Origin: Floccularia luteovirens
Taxonomy: Eukaryota > Basidiomycota > Agaricomycetes > Agaricales > Squamanitaceae
Length of the DNA stretch: 64,000 nt
Assembly: GCA_009739215.1 (NCBI GenBank)
Contig: VSJF01000009.1
Span: forward strand, 1,302,001-1,366,000
Direction of reading: 5' to 3'
The position numbers were made by a program, and so were the translations under genes. Each line of letters starts with the position of its first letter. Positions within the stretch are counted from its first letter, which is position 1. A model generated the notes under the pieces. That model worked only from the letters and a program-made list of their open reading frames with translations. It was not told the DNA's origin and made no database searches. Of this stretch, positions 24,157 through 37,510 are shown piece after piece.

Positions 24157-26966
24157 ATGGCATTCTTTTCACGGCCTCAATCGAATGCTGTAAGGATTGC
24201 TCGGCCTGACTCTCAAGATGAGCCCAAGCATCAATTTCAGGCGCGCAAGGGTATGTCTGATACAAGTACATCATCAGTCCCTGAGAGAGCTTTTCTTTAG
24301 ACTCTGTTCAACGCCAATGTAGAAATATCGTTATCTATGGGTAGGTTGCAAAGAACTTGATGGTTGTGTTGTCCCTTCATATTCCACAGACATTGCAAAT
24401 TTCAAGACAAGGGCTGTATATATTATCACCCCCAAACTGTATGTCTTTTAATTGGTTCACCGCTGCGTTCAATGACATCGCCTCCTACGAAGACGTCAGA
24501 TACTCAAACAAACCCGTATGTCCTTTCTAAGACGGTTTCTCCGTCTGACTAGCATTCAGGCCTCGTTCGGAATCTCCTGCCACCTCCCTTTCCGCACAAG
24601 CAATCAATGCCCCAGTATTTGTTCCAAAAGCGTCGGGGGCTTCGTCACCACCCATTGCCACCACCCTACACCAATCTCCAATTACTACGTAGGGAAAACA
24701 ACCCACATGCTTTCCCAAATTAACGTACTTTATGCAGTTATTCAACACTGTCATCTCCTGAAAATGTATCCAACGATAATCACCAAAACCATGAGTCTTA
24801 TGATATGTACAATTATCAAAGTGGAGATATGGGAGTTGAGGGAATAACGGGTACAGTGAGTGCTTTTATGCTACTATTCATTACAGCACGGAATGAGATT
24901 ATTGTTGTTCAGCTCGATCCACATTATTATGACGATAATCCATATTATCAACCAGAATACGATCCAAACGTAATGAATGCTGCGTACTTCGCCACTTCTC
25001 AAGTTTATATGCGACAGCCAGTACGTCAAGACACAACACCCATTATTACGTATATTATCTTACTCTTCCCTTAGCTGGATTACCATCTATACACACCTGC
25101 TATGCCAGCAGACTTTGTCGCGTCGCACACCAACACTCATTTTGTGCCACCTACAAACGAACTACGACAAACCCTGCAGCGGCGTAGCGAGGCTATTCGT
25201 AGCATTGCTCCTCAAGGTAGACATAAGTTTTTTTGACAATTATCTCTAGAGTTCAATTGACAGTATATTGTAGGTATAACTCTCCCGGAAGAACTACAGG
25301 GTTATCACACTCTTGTACCTCTCGAGTCGATAAGCAGTAATGTGGAGCGACGGAAGTTTGGCAATTGGTATTCTACAGTATACAGGGCTATCCGCACATC
25401 AGATGGCATGCCGTATGTGCTGCGACGAATAGAGAGTGAGTTATTACGACGAACAATTCAAGTTTATTCATGACTAATGCGCATTATACTGTATAGATTA
25501 CCGCCTAATGCACCAAGCCGCCTTTGTGGCTATTGAAAAATGGTCTAGTATACGACATCCCAGTATTGTCTCTGTACGCGAAGCATTCACTACACGGTCA
25601 TTTGGTGATAACTGTATACATCTTCCCTTCTGTCTCACCAGTCAAACAACTGACGCGCGGATAACAGCCCTTGTTGTAGCATACGCATGCCATTCAAATG
25701 CCCAAACTCTTTACGACACACATTTCAAATCGAAATCCGCCGCCTACCAACCTCATCAACATGGCCGGATTCAAACACAGTCACAGTCCCATATAATCCC
25801 GGAACGCACTATTTGGTCATATATTGTGCAAATAGCTTCTGCGATAAAAAAAGTTCATGATCATGGACAGGCTGTACGAATGATTGATGTTACGAAGATT
25901 CTTGTAACTGGCCAAAATCGGTTAGTTATTTTCTATCTTCATGCCTATTCGCAAATTTTAATGTCGAAATTCATTAGTGTTAGAATTGGCTCTTGTGGAA
26001 TAATTGATGTTCTTATGTATGAGACACATCAGGATTTGTTATATCTCCAACAGGAGGATCTCATGATGTTTGGGCGATTGATATTTGCACTTTGTTGTAA
26101 CAATGTTTCTGCGTCGGGTCAGAAGAGTTTGGATTTCATGGCGAAGTACTATAGTGCAGAGGTGAAAAATGTCGCCTTGTTTTTGCTTAGCAAGGGTGGG
26201 CCACCCAAGGTACGTTTTCTATCAGTGTTGTTCATCTTGTTCGTGTATCTGACAGTGTACGTTGGTATAGAATATTGATCAGCTTTTGAGCATGATACAC
26301 AGTAAAGTTCTTGCAGAACAGGAAGAAGCCTTGATGTTAGCTTCCCTCCATCTATACTATCGATTGCTTATTCTTATTCAAGCATCTTCGTTTAGAGCTA
26401 CCGATAGGCTCGAACACTGAGCTTCTGAGCGAGTTAGAAAATGCTCGTCTCGTCCGCCTCTTGTGCAAGTTTGGCTTTATTAACGAGAGACCAGAGTATG
26501 TGTTTTCATTAACTGTTGCTTTTTTTTGGTCTGACACATGATAAAGGTTCGCCCGCGAACCACGATGGTCAGAAACTGGAGATAGGTATATCATCAAGCT
26601 GTTCCGGGATTACGTTTTCCATCAAGTTGATGAACATGGAAATCCTGTGGTGAATCTCTCACATGTCCTCACGTGTCTTAATAAGGTGCGTCTCTTCTAA
26701 CCATCTGGCATGTCCGTATTGATTTTCGGAATGTATAATAGCTTGATGCTGGGACTGATGAGCAAGTCATGCTCATTGCTCGAGATGAACAGAGTTGTCT
26801 TGTTGTCAGCTACAGAGAGATCAAGGCGTGCATTGATGGAGCCTTCAAGTAAGTCCATTTTATCACACACTAGTTGAACTTTTTTTTTTTATAAAACAAA
26901 ATAAACAGTGAGTTAGCCCGTGCATCTACAATGGCGTCAAGCACGCAGGGTTACAAAGGGCGATAG
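24157..26966 (+). CDS. PAN3: PAN2-PAN3 deadenylase regulatory subunit PAN3
   Basis: Adaptor subunit of the PAN2-PAN3 poly(A) nuclease, which starts mRNA deadenylation. It begins [18 protein letters not shown]. Three short exons then build the N-terminal CCCH zinc finger ([22 protein letters not shown]), followed by a disordered linker containing the PAM2-like [11 protein letters not shown]. The pseudokinase domain has [57 protein letters not shown] and [14 protein letters not shown]. The C-terminal knob has [10 protein letters not shown] and [19 protein letters not shown]. In about ten exons nearly all joins are in frame. The exception is 26411-26425, where the frame reads CTC GAA CAC TGA and the conserved [13 protein letters not shown] resumes one base later. 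The nucleotidyltransferase gene next door also acts on RNA 3' ends. Confidence 0.88.
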
Positions 26967-27119
26967 GGTATATCATATATATGGATATGATATGGTTGGT
27001 GAAAAAAAGGTAAGACTAGTTATATAAAATAGACAGAATCAGAAAAAAAGACGCAGAAAATAATACAAACCATTTGCTTTTTCTCATCTATACAGTTTTT
27101 CTATATTTTTGAGTGGTGA

Positions 27120-27460
27120 TTTCCCGACCAGATTGAGAATGGTTGTTAATACATGTACGCTATTGTGCTCAGGATGGCTAGCATCCGCACGTTTCCACTT
27201 ACCCCAAATTCTCAATATCAACGCCGCGGATCTTTCCAGCCTACTTGAGGATCTAGAAAATGCTAATTTCACACTATCTTGTTACGTCAAGCATCTCAGC
27301 ATCGGTCAGACTTTTCCTGGTTTTGGAAATCACAAAGAGGGAACGATCTTTTGGTAGTTGGAGCACTTTTTAGGCATCTGTCACGCATTTGACATTAACA
27401 TCATAATTTCGATTGCTGGTGGTGCCCATTCTATTTTTACATTGAACTATCCGAGTCAGT
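27120..27460 (+). pseudogene. 5' fragment of an F-box gene (relative of the 30.1-kb gene)
   Basis: A short frame (CTLLCSGWLASARFHLP, then INAADLSSLLEDLENAN and YVKHLSIGQTFPGFG) matches residues about 25-95 of the intact F-box gene at 30105, but begins inside the F-box and soon meets a stop (GTIFW, stop). DNA similarity fades near 27460. It has no proper start, so it is a decayed copy. Confidence 0.7.
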
Positions 27461-27599
27461 CTCATACTCATAAGTTAGTAAGATAGATATCCAGGTGGCG
27501 AGTAAATATGTGGCTTGAGCAGGCAGGTTGTCCACTCTTTGCAGTGAAATATCGACGAGTTCTGTACCTCCAGCTGCAGCCATATGCAATGTGGCCTGA

Positions 27600-29712
27600 G
27601 CGAATTCAAACTTCTGAATAACATCCAGTTGGAAGAGAAATTACCTTTCCTGAGTTTTCCTGAGTTTCCTGGATTTCCTGGGTGTTGTTTGGGTTACGCA
27701 TCTGGTTACACGTATGACTGAGGCTGACTGCCTGAATTGGGTAAGGTGCTGGGATGGCTGCTTTGACCTCGTCAAAGATAGTAAGTTCGTCATCAGTCGT
27801 AAGCAACAGGTAACATATAATGGAAAATATGGATACTGGTGGGGGAATTTCGCGGGAATGTTTTCAGAGAGGGCGATCATTTTTGTACTCCAGCCTAAGG
27901 ATTCTGATATTCTGACCATCATAAATAAGGCCCCATCGGATTTTGTTGGAGTTCATAAATAATGCCAACTTAAAAGAGGAAATGAAGTAAGAATAAAAAT
28001 GAAACACTTCTGATGTTTTCTGACTTGCATTGAATAGGTTGCCCCGAAAGCCGGTTTCAGAAGCCCGGATTGCCAGTTCACTGTGACAGATTTGGTCTAT
28101 TGTGGCATCATTGCAGCACATTTTGTATGTGGCTGGTTTTTGATTCATCACTGCGATACCTCCAGAAGGGTCTCCAACGACATGGAAGTCTACAGTAACA
28201 TCACCCAAGGGCCTAGGATTCCTCGGCCTCTTGAAAAGTTGAAACAACTTTCCAGTGGAGTTGGCATATGCGATACACACACCCAAGATTTCACAAGTAG
28301 AATAGTCAACGGATACTCTGTTTGCTAGTGGTATTATTGTAGGAGCAAGTTCTTGGTTCTTGATTATATTGAGTTACGATGCTTTTGGCTTTATTTAAGA
28401 ATTGTGGGTTTGTTGTAGGAGGGTTAGGGTAGAACTCTACCAAAAAGGTCTTTTACAATTAGATCAGCCATGTCAGATTTGTATAGGCGGAAAGGTGGGG
28501 CGAGATCCCGGACAGTTGTATGGTATGGGTGGATTGTAATTGTCTCTGTATGGTTGGCGAACTCGATTGAACAGATATTGAGAAGGAAATTTGCCACAGC
28601 ACATTCTATATTTCCCATTAGTGAGACACAAGCTACACAATCTGAAAATGACCCACCAGTTGGCTTTGGAAGCTTAGCTAACAAATGTGCCATACATGTG
28701 TCTTCAAGTGACAAGTTTTCGTTGTTCCCATTCATAATGGAAGGATTGTTGGAAGAATTAAATTGCACGCCCTCGACTACTAACTCATTTAAAGAACAAT
28801 AATATTCATACACGGTGGAAATTTGAAGAAGCCCCTCTCAAGTCTCCGATGGGATTCGGAGATCACATTTGTTATTCTGTATTTGATATTATTGCTTTCG
28901 AGGGGTTATAAATTAGTAAAAGTACAAGTATACTGTCAAGAGGTTCTGGGATCCGGAAGATGAAATAACGGGTATGATCACCGTCTTCGGGAGGACCAAG
29001 TAGTATACTTACTCAAATCGCCAGTTATTGGGAAGTGCGGAAACTATCGGATCTTGGTTCAAGCAAGCAAAAGCGCTAATTTATGAAGGCATTTGAATCT
29101 TTGAAGGCTTTCTCGTTCTTGCTAAATGTATCAAATACAATTACATGGTGTAAGTTGTTAGATAGATCAAAGCGGTGGAAGATGGTGAGAGGACCTGAGA
29201 AAGAAAAAAGGAAAGAAAACGTTGAGAACAAATAACAAGATTAGTCCAGAGGCGACGAAAAAGACTACAGTTACAACTGATACGTAGGAAATTGAGAAAG
29301 ACGACCGCATGAAACTGACGTTTGGCCGTGATATATCGAACATCCAAAGGATTGGGGAGAACCATTTTGACCGTCTCGAGTCCATTTATAGCAGGGTTAA
29401 GAGTAGAAGTTGCAAGGTATAGCTTTGTAACGTGTTTGAAGAATGAATGTACCCACATTTCCCACATTAGTCCAGGGTGGTACCAAAGAGATGGCGATAC
29501 TTTCTCATTTCTTCAACGAGTCGTTGAAGGACATACACCTTGATCTGATTATTGGTTACGCTAGCGTTGTTATAGGGGTTGTACTCCCTTCTTATTGCCC
29601 TTCGCAAGTCGCCGAGAGTCCAGTCCGATGGTATCCTGAGGTCAATAAGGTGGTCGCCGTTCTCTGGCTCCCCATCCAGAGCCAGGCAGAAGATGTGCAA
29701 TCCAGCATCCAT
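27600..29712 (-). CDS. Possible Crinkler-like or unknown gene, probably degraded
   Basis: Several open stretches in a row on the minus strand suggest one split or decayed gene. The first (start 29712, MDAGLHIFCLALDGEPENG, then IPSDWTLGDLRRAIRREYN) resembles the ubiquitin-like N-terminal domain of Crinkler (CRN) proteins, with its usual LxCLxxG...VGDLRxAI pattern. It may splice to YLATSTLNPAINGLETVK. Two further open stretches (28813-28424 and 28286-27864) have ordinary amino-acid composition, with segments FRLYKSDMADLIVKDLFGR and RWGLIYDGQNIRILRLEY, but no domain I can name. Exon joins between the parts were not established, and a link between them is inference from strand and spacing only. 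Confidence 0.3.
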
Positions 29713-30104
29713 CGCAAAGTCGTTGAGTGTTATGGTAAAGGCAAGAGTGAGACAAAAGCATTTGCTACTCCATGTGACTTATGCAATGTAATGTGCTTTG
29801 TGAACTTTGCAATGCATAACTACAGCGATGCCAGATATTCTAGCACAGAGGCTGTAGTTAAATCACAATGAGGTTGCTCTGCATTTAGTTATGATGCTCG
29901 TGGTGTAATGGCCTTGTATATGTCACGGTGTAAGTTCTGAGCTGATCCAATTGATCGATGATCAGCTGTCCGAACCTTCGAATGCTATAAGTAATCCTCA
30001 CTTGGGATCTATTTGTAGTAGATCCACGACAATATTGAATCTTTACGTATGTTTTTCTATAACACTCCAAACAGTATTCCAACACCTACCTTCCAGCTGC
30101 CACA
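29713..30104. other. Intergenic between the Crinkler-like locus and the F-box gene
   Basis: About 390 bases between divergent open frames. It presumably holds the F-box gene promoter. Nothing else is seen. Confidence 0.35.
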
Positions 30105-31299
30105 ATGATAATACCACCAAAACTTATTGATCGGATAATCGATCATCTACATGATGATCCACAATCACTCAAAACATGTACATTGGTGTGCTCAGGATGG
30201 CTAGCACCCGCACGTTTTCACTTACTCCAAACCCTGCACATCAATGCCGAGGATCTTTCCAAACTACTCGAAGATCTAGCGAATACAAATTCCACACTAT
30301 CTCATTGCGTGAAACATCTCAAAATCTATCAGACTTCTTCTAGTTTTGGAATCCACGAAGAGGGAACGATCTTTGAAATTGGAGCCCTTTTAGCATCTCT
30401 TACTCATTTGACATTGTCTTTCGAATGGTGGTGGTGTGGCGAGAACGATGCACCGTTTTCGGAACTTGATGGATTCAAACATATAACACATCTCACCTTG
30501 GAAAAAGTGATCTACCGCGAGGCCATTCTGGAATTCGTGAATGTATTGTCCTCGTTTACTGCCTTACAATCTCTGACTTGCGATGCAATCATATTGACCG
30601 AGTTTGATGAAGAGGACTTGGAGATTGCATTCCAGAAACAGTTGCCATCTACCTTGACTTCACTATCGCTAGGAAGTACCACGAATGGTTTTATAAACTG
30701 GCTCTGCAATCAACGATGTATGCGGAACGTTCACTTTCTCGGGCTCGCTTCGTCGTATCGGGATATCAATTGGGAACTCAATTCGTTGCTCTCTGCAATT
30801 GGTTCGTCGTTACAACGATTGGATATATCTTTACCAAAGGATGAATCTGAATGTGATGAACGTGAGTCGATTATGGTTTCTTTTATTCAGATGGACACAC
30901 TCATTTCATATACGAATAGAACCGAAATTGGACCTTAGTAACAACACAGAACTCCTATCCATCACTTTCAAAAACCCTGCGCCATCATTCCAAATACAGT
31001 CCACCACTGTCAAAGAATGGCACCCATTCTATTTTCAGTGGATCGAGAACATCCTTCTCTCCATAACTTCTACACAATTAACAGAAGTTATCTCGCGTCT
31101 CCAGATGTCAAATCTAGATGACTTTGATACATTCTGGCCTTACCTCAACCGAGGCCTTTCCAAACCGTGTTTCAAGAATCTCAAAGATCTGGTGATATCG
31201 ATCAATCATCCAACACAATTTGCTTTAGAAGAGTTTCTTACATATCTTGCATCGATTCCCAAAGCAGAGAATGTACCCAGGGTAACAGTTGAGGATTAG
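30105..31299 (+). CDS. F-box/leucine-rich-repeat-like protein, intact copy
   Basis: A 378-residue protein typical of the large F-box families in agarics, expected to act as substrate adaptor in an SCF ubiquitin ligase. The F-box is at the very N-terminus (MIIPPKLIDRIIDHLHDD, CTLVCSGWLAPARFHL). After it come irregular LRR-like strands (LTHLTLSFEWWW, ITHLTLEKVIY, TLTSLSLGSTT, LQRLDISLP, LLSITFKNP, LKDLVISINHP). One 58-nt intron, 30862-30919 (gtgagt...gaatag), joins the two halves in frame; its acceptor was found by comparing with the degraded copy at 36.3-37.5 kb. Substrate unknown. It has two decayed relatives in this window. Confidence 0.72.
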
Positions 31300-31497
31300 T
31301 GGGTACACTTTCACAATCTTTGTGATACAATTTGCACCGTTTCATTCTATATTGAACTATCATAAAAAAAGCATATATTTTTACGGAGAGTACAGAATTC
31401 GAACCCAAATTCCAATTACAATTTTGCGTTTTTCAGTCCCTTCTTCTGTTTACTGAACACAATGATCCAGAAATTTTTGTCACAAGGAATAGAAAAT
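31300..31497. other. Convergent 3' region of the F-box gene and GAPDH
   Basis: Short AT-rich gap between two convergent stop codons. No other feature is seen. Confidence 0.4.
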
Positions 31498-33018
<1,521 letters not shown>

Positions 33019-34344
33019 GACTTGATGTGATAGATGTGTGAAGTGATGAAGGACTGGAAGAAAGCGGGACGAGAGGAAGTTTGAGGTTTAAATAAGGATG
33101 GATGAGCCTGGATTAATGATTACCTATCGATGGCGAGATTACAGCTATGTCATCGCTAGCCAATCACCATCATCGCGTCCACTGTATGTAAGTATTGACT
33201 CGATCCCTCTCCACCACCAGGCTCTTGTCATCCATTGCATCATAGCCATCCCTAGATTCTGTCCAGCCAGCTCTGGTCGATGCTTATACCTAGCTACTTA
33301 ACCCTGCGCTCATGAGTATCACCATCTAGGCAGCCCTAGCCTGTACATTCTCTGACTTACTTCCTGGTCCGAACACCCCCGAAAGTTAATTGCATCTGAT
33401 TGCTTTGTTCTGGAACCCGTGCTCCCTGTTCCATTCCTTCTTCCAGGTTGTTATGCACCCCAATTCCTTGTACATCGCATGAAGCACGTTCGCAAGGGAT
33501 GACTCTATGACCCACTGACAAGAATCGAAACTTTTGATCGAATGGATTTATTTTGTGTTTATTGTTGTTATTATTCAAGCGTATCACCTTTTTTTTTAAT
33601 GATAAGTATGATTGGGAAAACGTTTTTCAAACCCCAAACATTGAGCAAGTGAGCAATGTTTGTGAACCTAATCTCGGTCTCTCGAACCTTCCGGATATTA
33701 GCTTCGAAGGAGAAAAGGTATATGTTCTGTTATGATATGGCGATCGCGTATAATCAAACCCTCCTTCGATGTTATATGCGAAATTAAAGATAAGAAAAGT
33801 GGAATTTCCTCGGACATTCTCAGGCAATCGCCTTCAAACCCTCAGGGAGACATCCGGATATAATGCTACTTAATATAAAACATATCTATAACACAATGAG
33901 CGAGAAAGAGAAGAAACCCCATTTATAAAAGACCCTCAACGCAGTGTATAATTACCGCGAAGTATATCTTTTCCTTTCATACAACACATTCTCGGTAGCA
34001 CTATATACGCTCCTCTAGCAACGATAACGGGGAGCAACGTATCTCGATGTGCCTTCATTCTTAGCCACACCGCAGCGCGGAAATACACAAAGGCTACCAA
34101 CGCGAAACACGTGTCGTTTGTAGATACCCCCACCAATTGGCGAAAATAGGAGATAGCAAACGATAGCTTCCAGCTAACTTCCTCTGTGGCAATAATAGAG
34201 ACTTTATAATTGATGTTACAATCATACTAATGTATAATACCAAATGACTATTTTACATGCGAATACACGCAATTGGTGAATCGTGAATCAGAACAAATTG
34301 TAACTTTGTCAATTGGAGATAGTTCGTTAAACGTTCTGGGCCAT
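33019..34344. other. GAPDH promoter and long intergenic region
   Basis: About 1.3 kb without a convincing gene. The part next to 33018 must be the GAPDH promoter. Open frames here (for example 33357-33587 and 33936-34136) have no conserved look and no supportable splicing. I see nothing else that can be named. Confidence 0.4.
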
Positions 34345-36153
34345 TTAAAGTTCGCCTTTAATCTTCTGTCCAGTAGATTTAACCTTCTCTCCCAAATGTT
34401 CTCGTGCATCATGAGCTTTCTTCTCCACCCATTCCTTCGAGCCATGATAGCTATCTTCGCTCTTCCCTTTGGCCCCTGCGTAGGCATCTTCTCCAGCTTT
34501 CTCGGCTTTCTTCTTCGTATCGTCGTATGTAGCCTCACCTGCGTGGTACGCATGATATGCTTTTTCTTTTGTGTCATCCCAGCCACCAATAAGCAAGCTC
34601 AATACACGACCAAGAACATCCTCGGCCTTGTAAACACCGCCATTTACGAGTTCGCGGATTTTTTGAAACATCGCTTCAGCACGCGTCTGAGTTTGCACCC
34701 AGCGAATTCGGGTTTCCTCTACATAGGCAAGTGTTAATAGCTAAAAAGTATATATCACAAGAAGTACGCACGAAGAAGACCTGGTCGATCTCCTGGAATC
34801 ATTTCTTCGTTGAGATTATGCTCACGCAAGTATGCTCTGAGACGGGCATCTGGCCATGTTAGATATGCAGCAGTTCTTGAAGACGCATCCGTATATCTGT
34901 TGAATAACATTCTCGTAAGCATTATAATGCACAAAACCCAGAAATGACGTCATACTTCGCATTAGCCAATTTTATCAGTTCGTCGCGCTTGACTTGGGCA
35001 TTTGATCGCATATATCCATGTTCAATAAGCCAATCTCGAATTTGGTTGTCAGACCATGCGGACCAGAAAGTGTCCTTAGCTGTAAGATAATGATCTCTGA
35101 TATACTGACATTAAAACAATGAGTCACATTTAAAATTAGCTGAGATACCCACTCAACCATTTTTATCATTTTGTCCCGACTTATTTTGGCATCACTCTTG
35201 ACGACGTTATGCTCCACGAGCCATTGCTTCAACTGTGAGTCTGACCATGTCGACCAGACAGAGTCCGAAGTCGAATAATAATACTTCTTCATTTGACCTA
35301 CAAGTTTGTTCCTGTTCTTCTCAGAATCGGATTTCATAATGTTGTGGGACACGAGCCAATCGTGCTATGTAGCGGGGACTGGGTAAGAAAAGGATAACAA
35401 AAATAACGTTCAACATACCATGTACGAGTCACTCCAACTCTCCCAAATAGGATTTGCAGCTTTGGCATAATAATCGTGCATTAAGGAAAGCATTTCATTT
35501 CTGGATTTTTGAGTTTTTGTCTTTATGACACCTTTGTCTTCTAGGTAGCTTCTCATCCGATTGTCATCCCATGTCGAGTAGATGTAGTCCTTTGATCCAT
35601 CAAATGCCCTGCCGACATCCTTGGTAGCTTGAGCAGCGGCAGCGGTAGCCTGGGAATAGATGCTGGAGGCGCTATCGTGCATCTGATGACCGGTGTCAAA
35701 AACCATTGTGCTGGCCGTCGAGCTTGCACGAGACGAATAAGAGCTGGCAGCATTAGTATAATCTTTATACCTCTGCTTCGCTAGGGTGACAAGTTGCTCC
35801 CTCGGGCCTTTAGGAGCAACAATGCCTTGCTCGAGTAGGAACTGCCGGAGGCGAGACTCGTCCCACTTATCGAAAGATGTTTCACGAACATCAGCAAAAG
35901 CCTTCTGTGCTGAGTTGTATTGATCATAAGTCCACGCTGAGGCGGTATTCCAGTTAGATGCAACCAAGTCGCGGAGCTCAGACTGGCTCGGAGAGCGAGA
36001 TGGGAGTTTGACGTTGTGGTCTTTCAACCAAGTTTGCAATTCTGATTTTGACCAGGAAGTATAAGGTGGATCTGGAGAATCCGAGCCACCAAACCAAGAG
36101 GCCTGTGCTGAGAGGAAGAAAGTCGCATAGACGAGGAGAAGAGATGGACGCAT
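34345..36153 (-). CDS. Ish1/Msc1-like stress-response protein with repeated Ish1 domains
   Basis: Secretory-pathway or nuclear-envelope protein of the Ish1/Msc1 family (stress-induced in fission yeast). Start at ATG 36153 with a signal peptide (MRPSLLLVYATFFLSAQAS). It then contains at least six tandem Ish1-type units of about 50 residues with the pattern W(S/D)xxx(L/M)xxWLxxHxV: TSWSKSELQTWLKDHNV, DKWDESRLRQFLLEQGI, STWDDNRMRSYLEDKGV, ESWSDSYMHDWLVSHNI, STWSDSQLKQWLVEHNV and SAWSDNQIRDWLIEHGY. A last unit is at TWPDARLRAYLREHNL. The C-terminal 110 residues are Lys/Ala/Glu-rich with LEA-like imperfect 11-mers (AGEATYDDTKKKAEKAGEDA). The few introns join in frame. Such helix pairs are SAP/LEM-like, so DNA or chromatin contact at the inner nuclear membrane is possible. 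Confidence 0.82.
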
Positions 36154-36318
36154 GATGTGAATGAAGTTAGTGGAAGTGGGAGCGAAAACATGGTTTTATA
36201 GTATGTCTCTGAGAGGGGGCCCAGTGACGTCATGCTGGATACAAAATGACGAAGTATATAATAACAACACCACAGCATGTATGGTGTATTTGTTCATATT
36301 TCAAACAAGGTCACCACC

Positions 36319-37510
36319 TCAATCCTCCAAGTCAACGTCAACTATTACCCTTGGTACATTCTTTATTCTGGGGATCGATACAATATATGCGAAAAACTCG
36401 TCTAGAGTAAAGTATGTTGGATGATTGACTGATAGCACCAGATCTTCGATATTCTCGAAACACAACTTGCGCACTGAGACCTCGGGTGAGGTAGGGCAGA
36501 AATGTGTCAAAATATTTGAGACTTGGCATCTCGAGAATAGAGATCTCTTGTCACTTGTGTAGACTCTACGGAGAGGAGAACTTCCTCGTTCCATTGAAAA
36601 TAGAATTGGTGCCAGTTTCTGATAGAGCCTGATTTGAATGATGGCGCCGGGTTTTTAAAAGTGATTGATAAGAGTCCTGTGTTGGCACTAAGATCGACCT
36701 TAGGTTCGATGAAAAGAAAAATTAACCTTTTGAAGAAAGAATGATCGTAACTGACTTACGTTCATTGCATTCAGATTCATCCTTTGGTAAACATGGTTCC
36801 AATTGTTATAACGATGAACCAATTGCAGAGAACAATGAATCAAGTTCCCAATTGATGAATATATACGGAGAAGCAAACCGAAAAAGCGAATGCCGTTAAT
36901 GCATTTCTGACGGCAAAGCCAATTCACAAAGTCCTTCGAATTTGTACTTCCCAACGATAGTGAGGTCAGGGTGAATGGCAATTGTTTCTGGAAAGCAATC
37001 TCCAGGTCCCCTTCATGGAAGTTGGTCAATATGATGACGTCGCAACTCAGAAATTGTAAAGTGGTAAACGAGGATAACACGACCACCCGATCCAAGAGAT
37101 CATCGCGGTAGAGCCACTTTTTCAAGGTCAGATGAGTTATGCCTTGAAATTCGCGATATTCTCAATAGGGTGGATCGCCCTCGTCAGACCAGTCTGACAA
37201 TGACAAATGAATGAGAGATCCTAAATGCACCCCATTCTCGAAAGATTGTGTCCTTCCCGTGCATTTCAGGACCACTAGAAGGATCAACGATTTCAAGATG
37301 CTTGACACAACGAGATAGCATGGAATTAGCGCTTTTCAGGTTTTCAAGTAAGTCGAGAACGTATTCGGCGTCGATGATTAACTAGAACTTCTGGAGTAGG
37401 TGAAGACGTGCGGATGCTAGCCATTCTGAGCACACCAGTGTACATGCTTTGAGTGCTTGTAGATCGTCATGTAGATGATCGATTATCCGATCCACAAGTT
37501 TTGGTGATGA
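36319..37510 (-). pseudogene. Degraded F-box gene copy
   Basis: DNA and translated segments match the intact F-box gene at 30105 along its length, but on the opposite strand. Recognisable parts include VDRIIDHLHDDLQALKACTL, VLSSFTTLQFLSCDVIILTN, AFQKQLPFTLTSLSLGS and VSVRKLCFENIEDLVLSVNHP. Damage: the ATG is out of frame with the F-box, a TAG follows KF just after the F-box, frames change several times, and the intron acceptor of the intact copy (gaatag before AACCG) is tcatcg here. It cannot give a full-length protein. Confidence 0.8.

Noticed and set aside
31386..31410. ttcgaaccc, a tRNA B-box-like sequence on the minus strand
   Set aside because: Flanking bases do not form a T-stem, and no A-box or acceptor stem is found at the right distance.
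33019..34344. Possible small gene between GAPDH and the Ish1-like gene
   Set aside because: Only short frames without splice logic, recognisable domains or protein-like composition.
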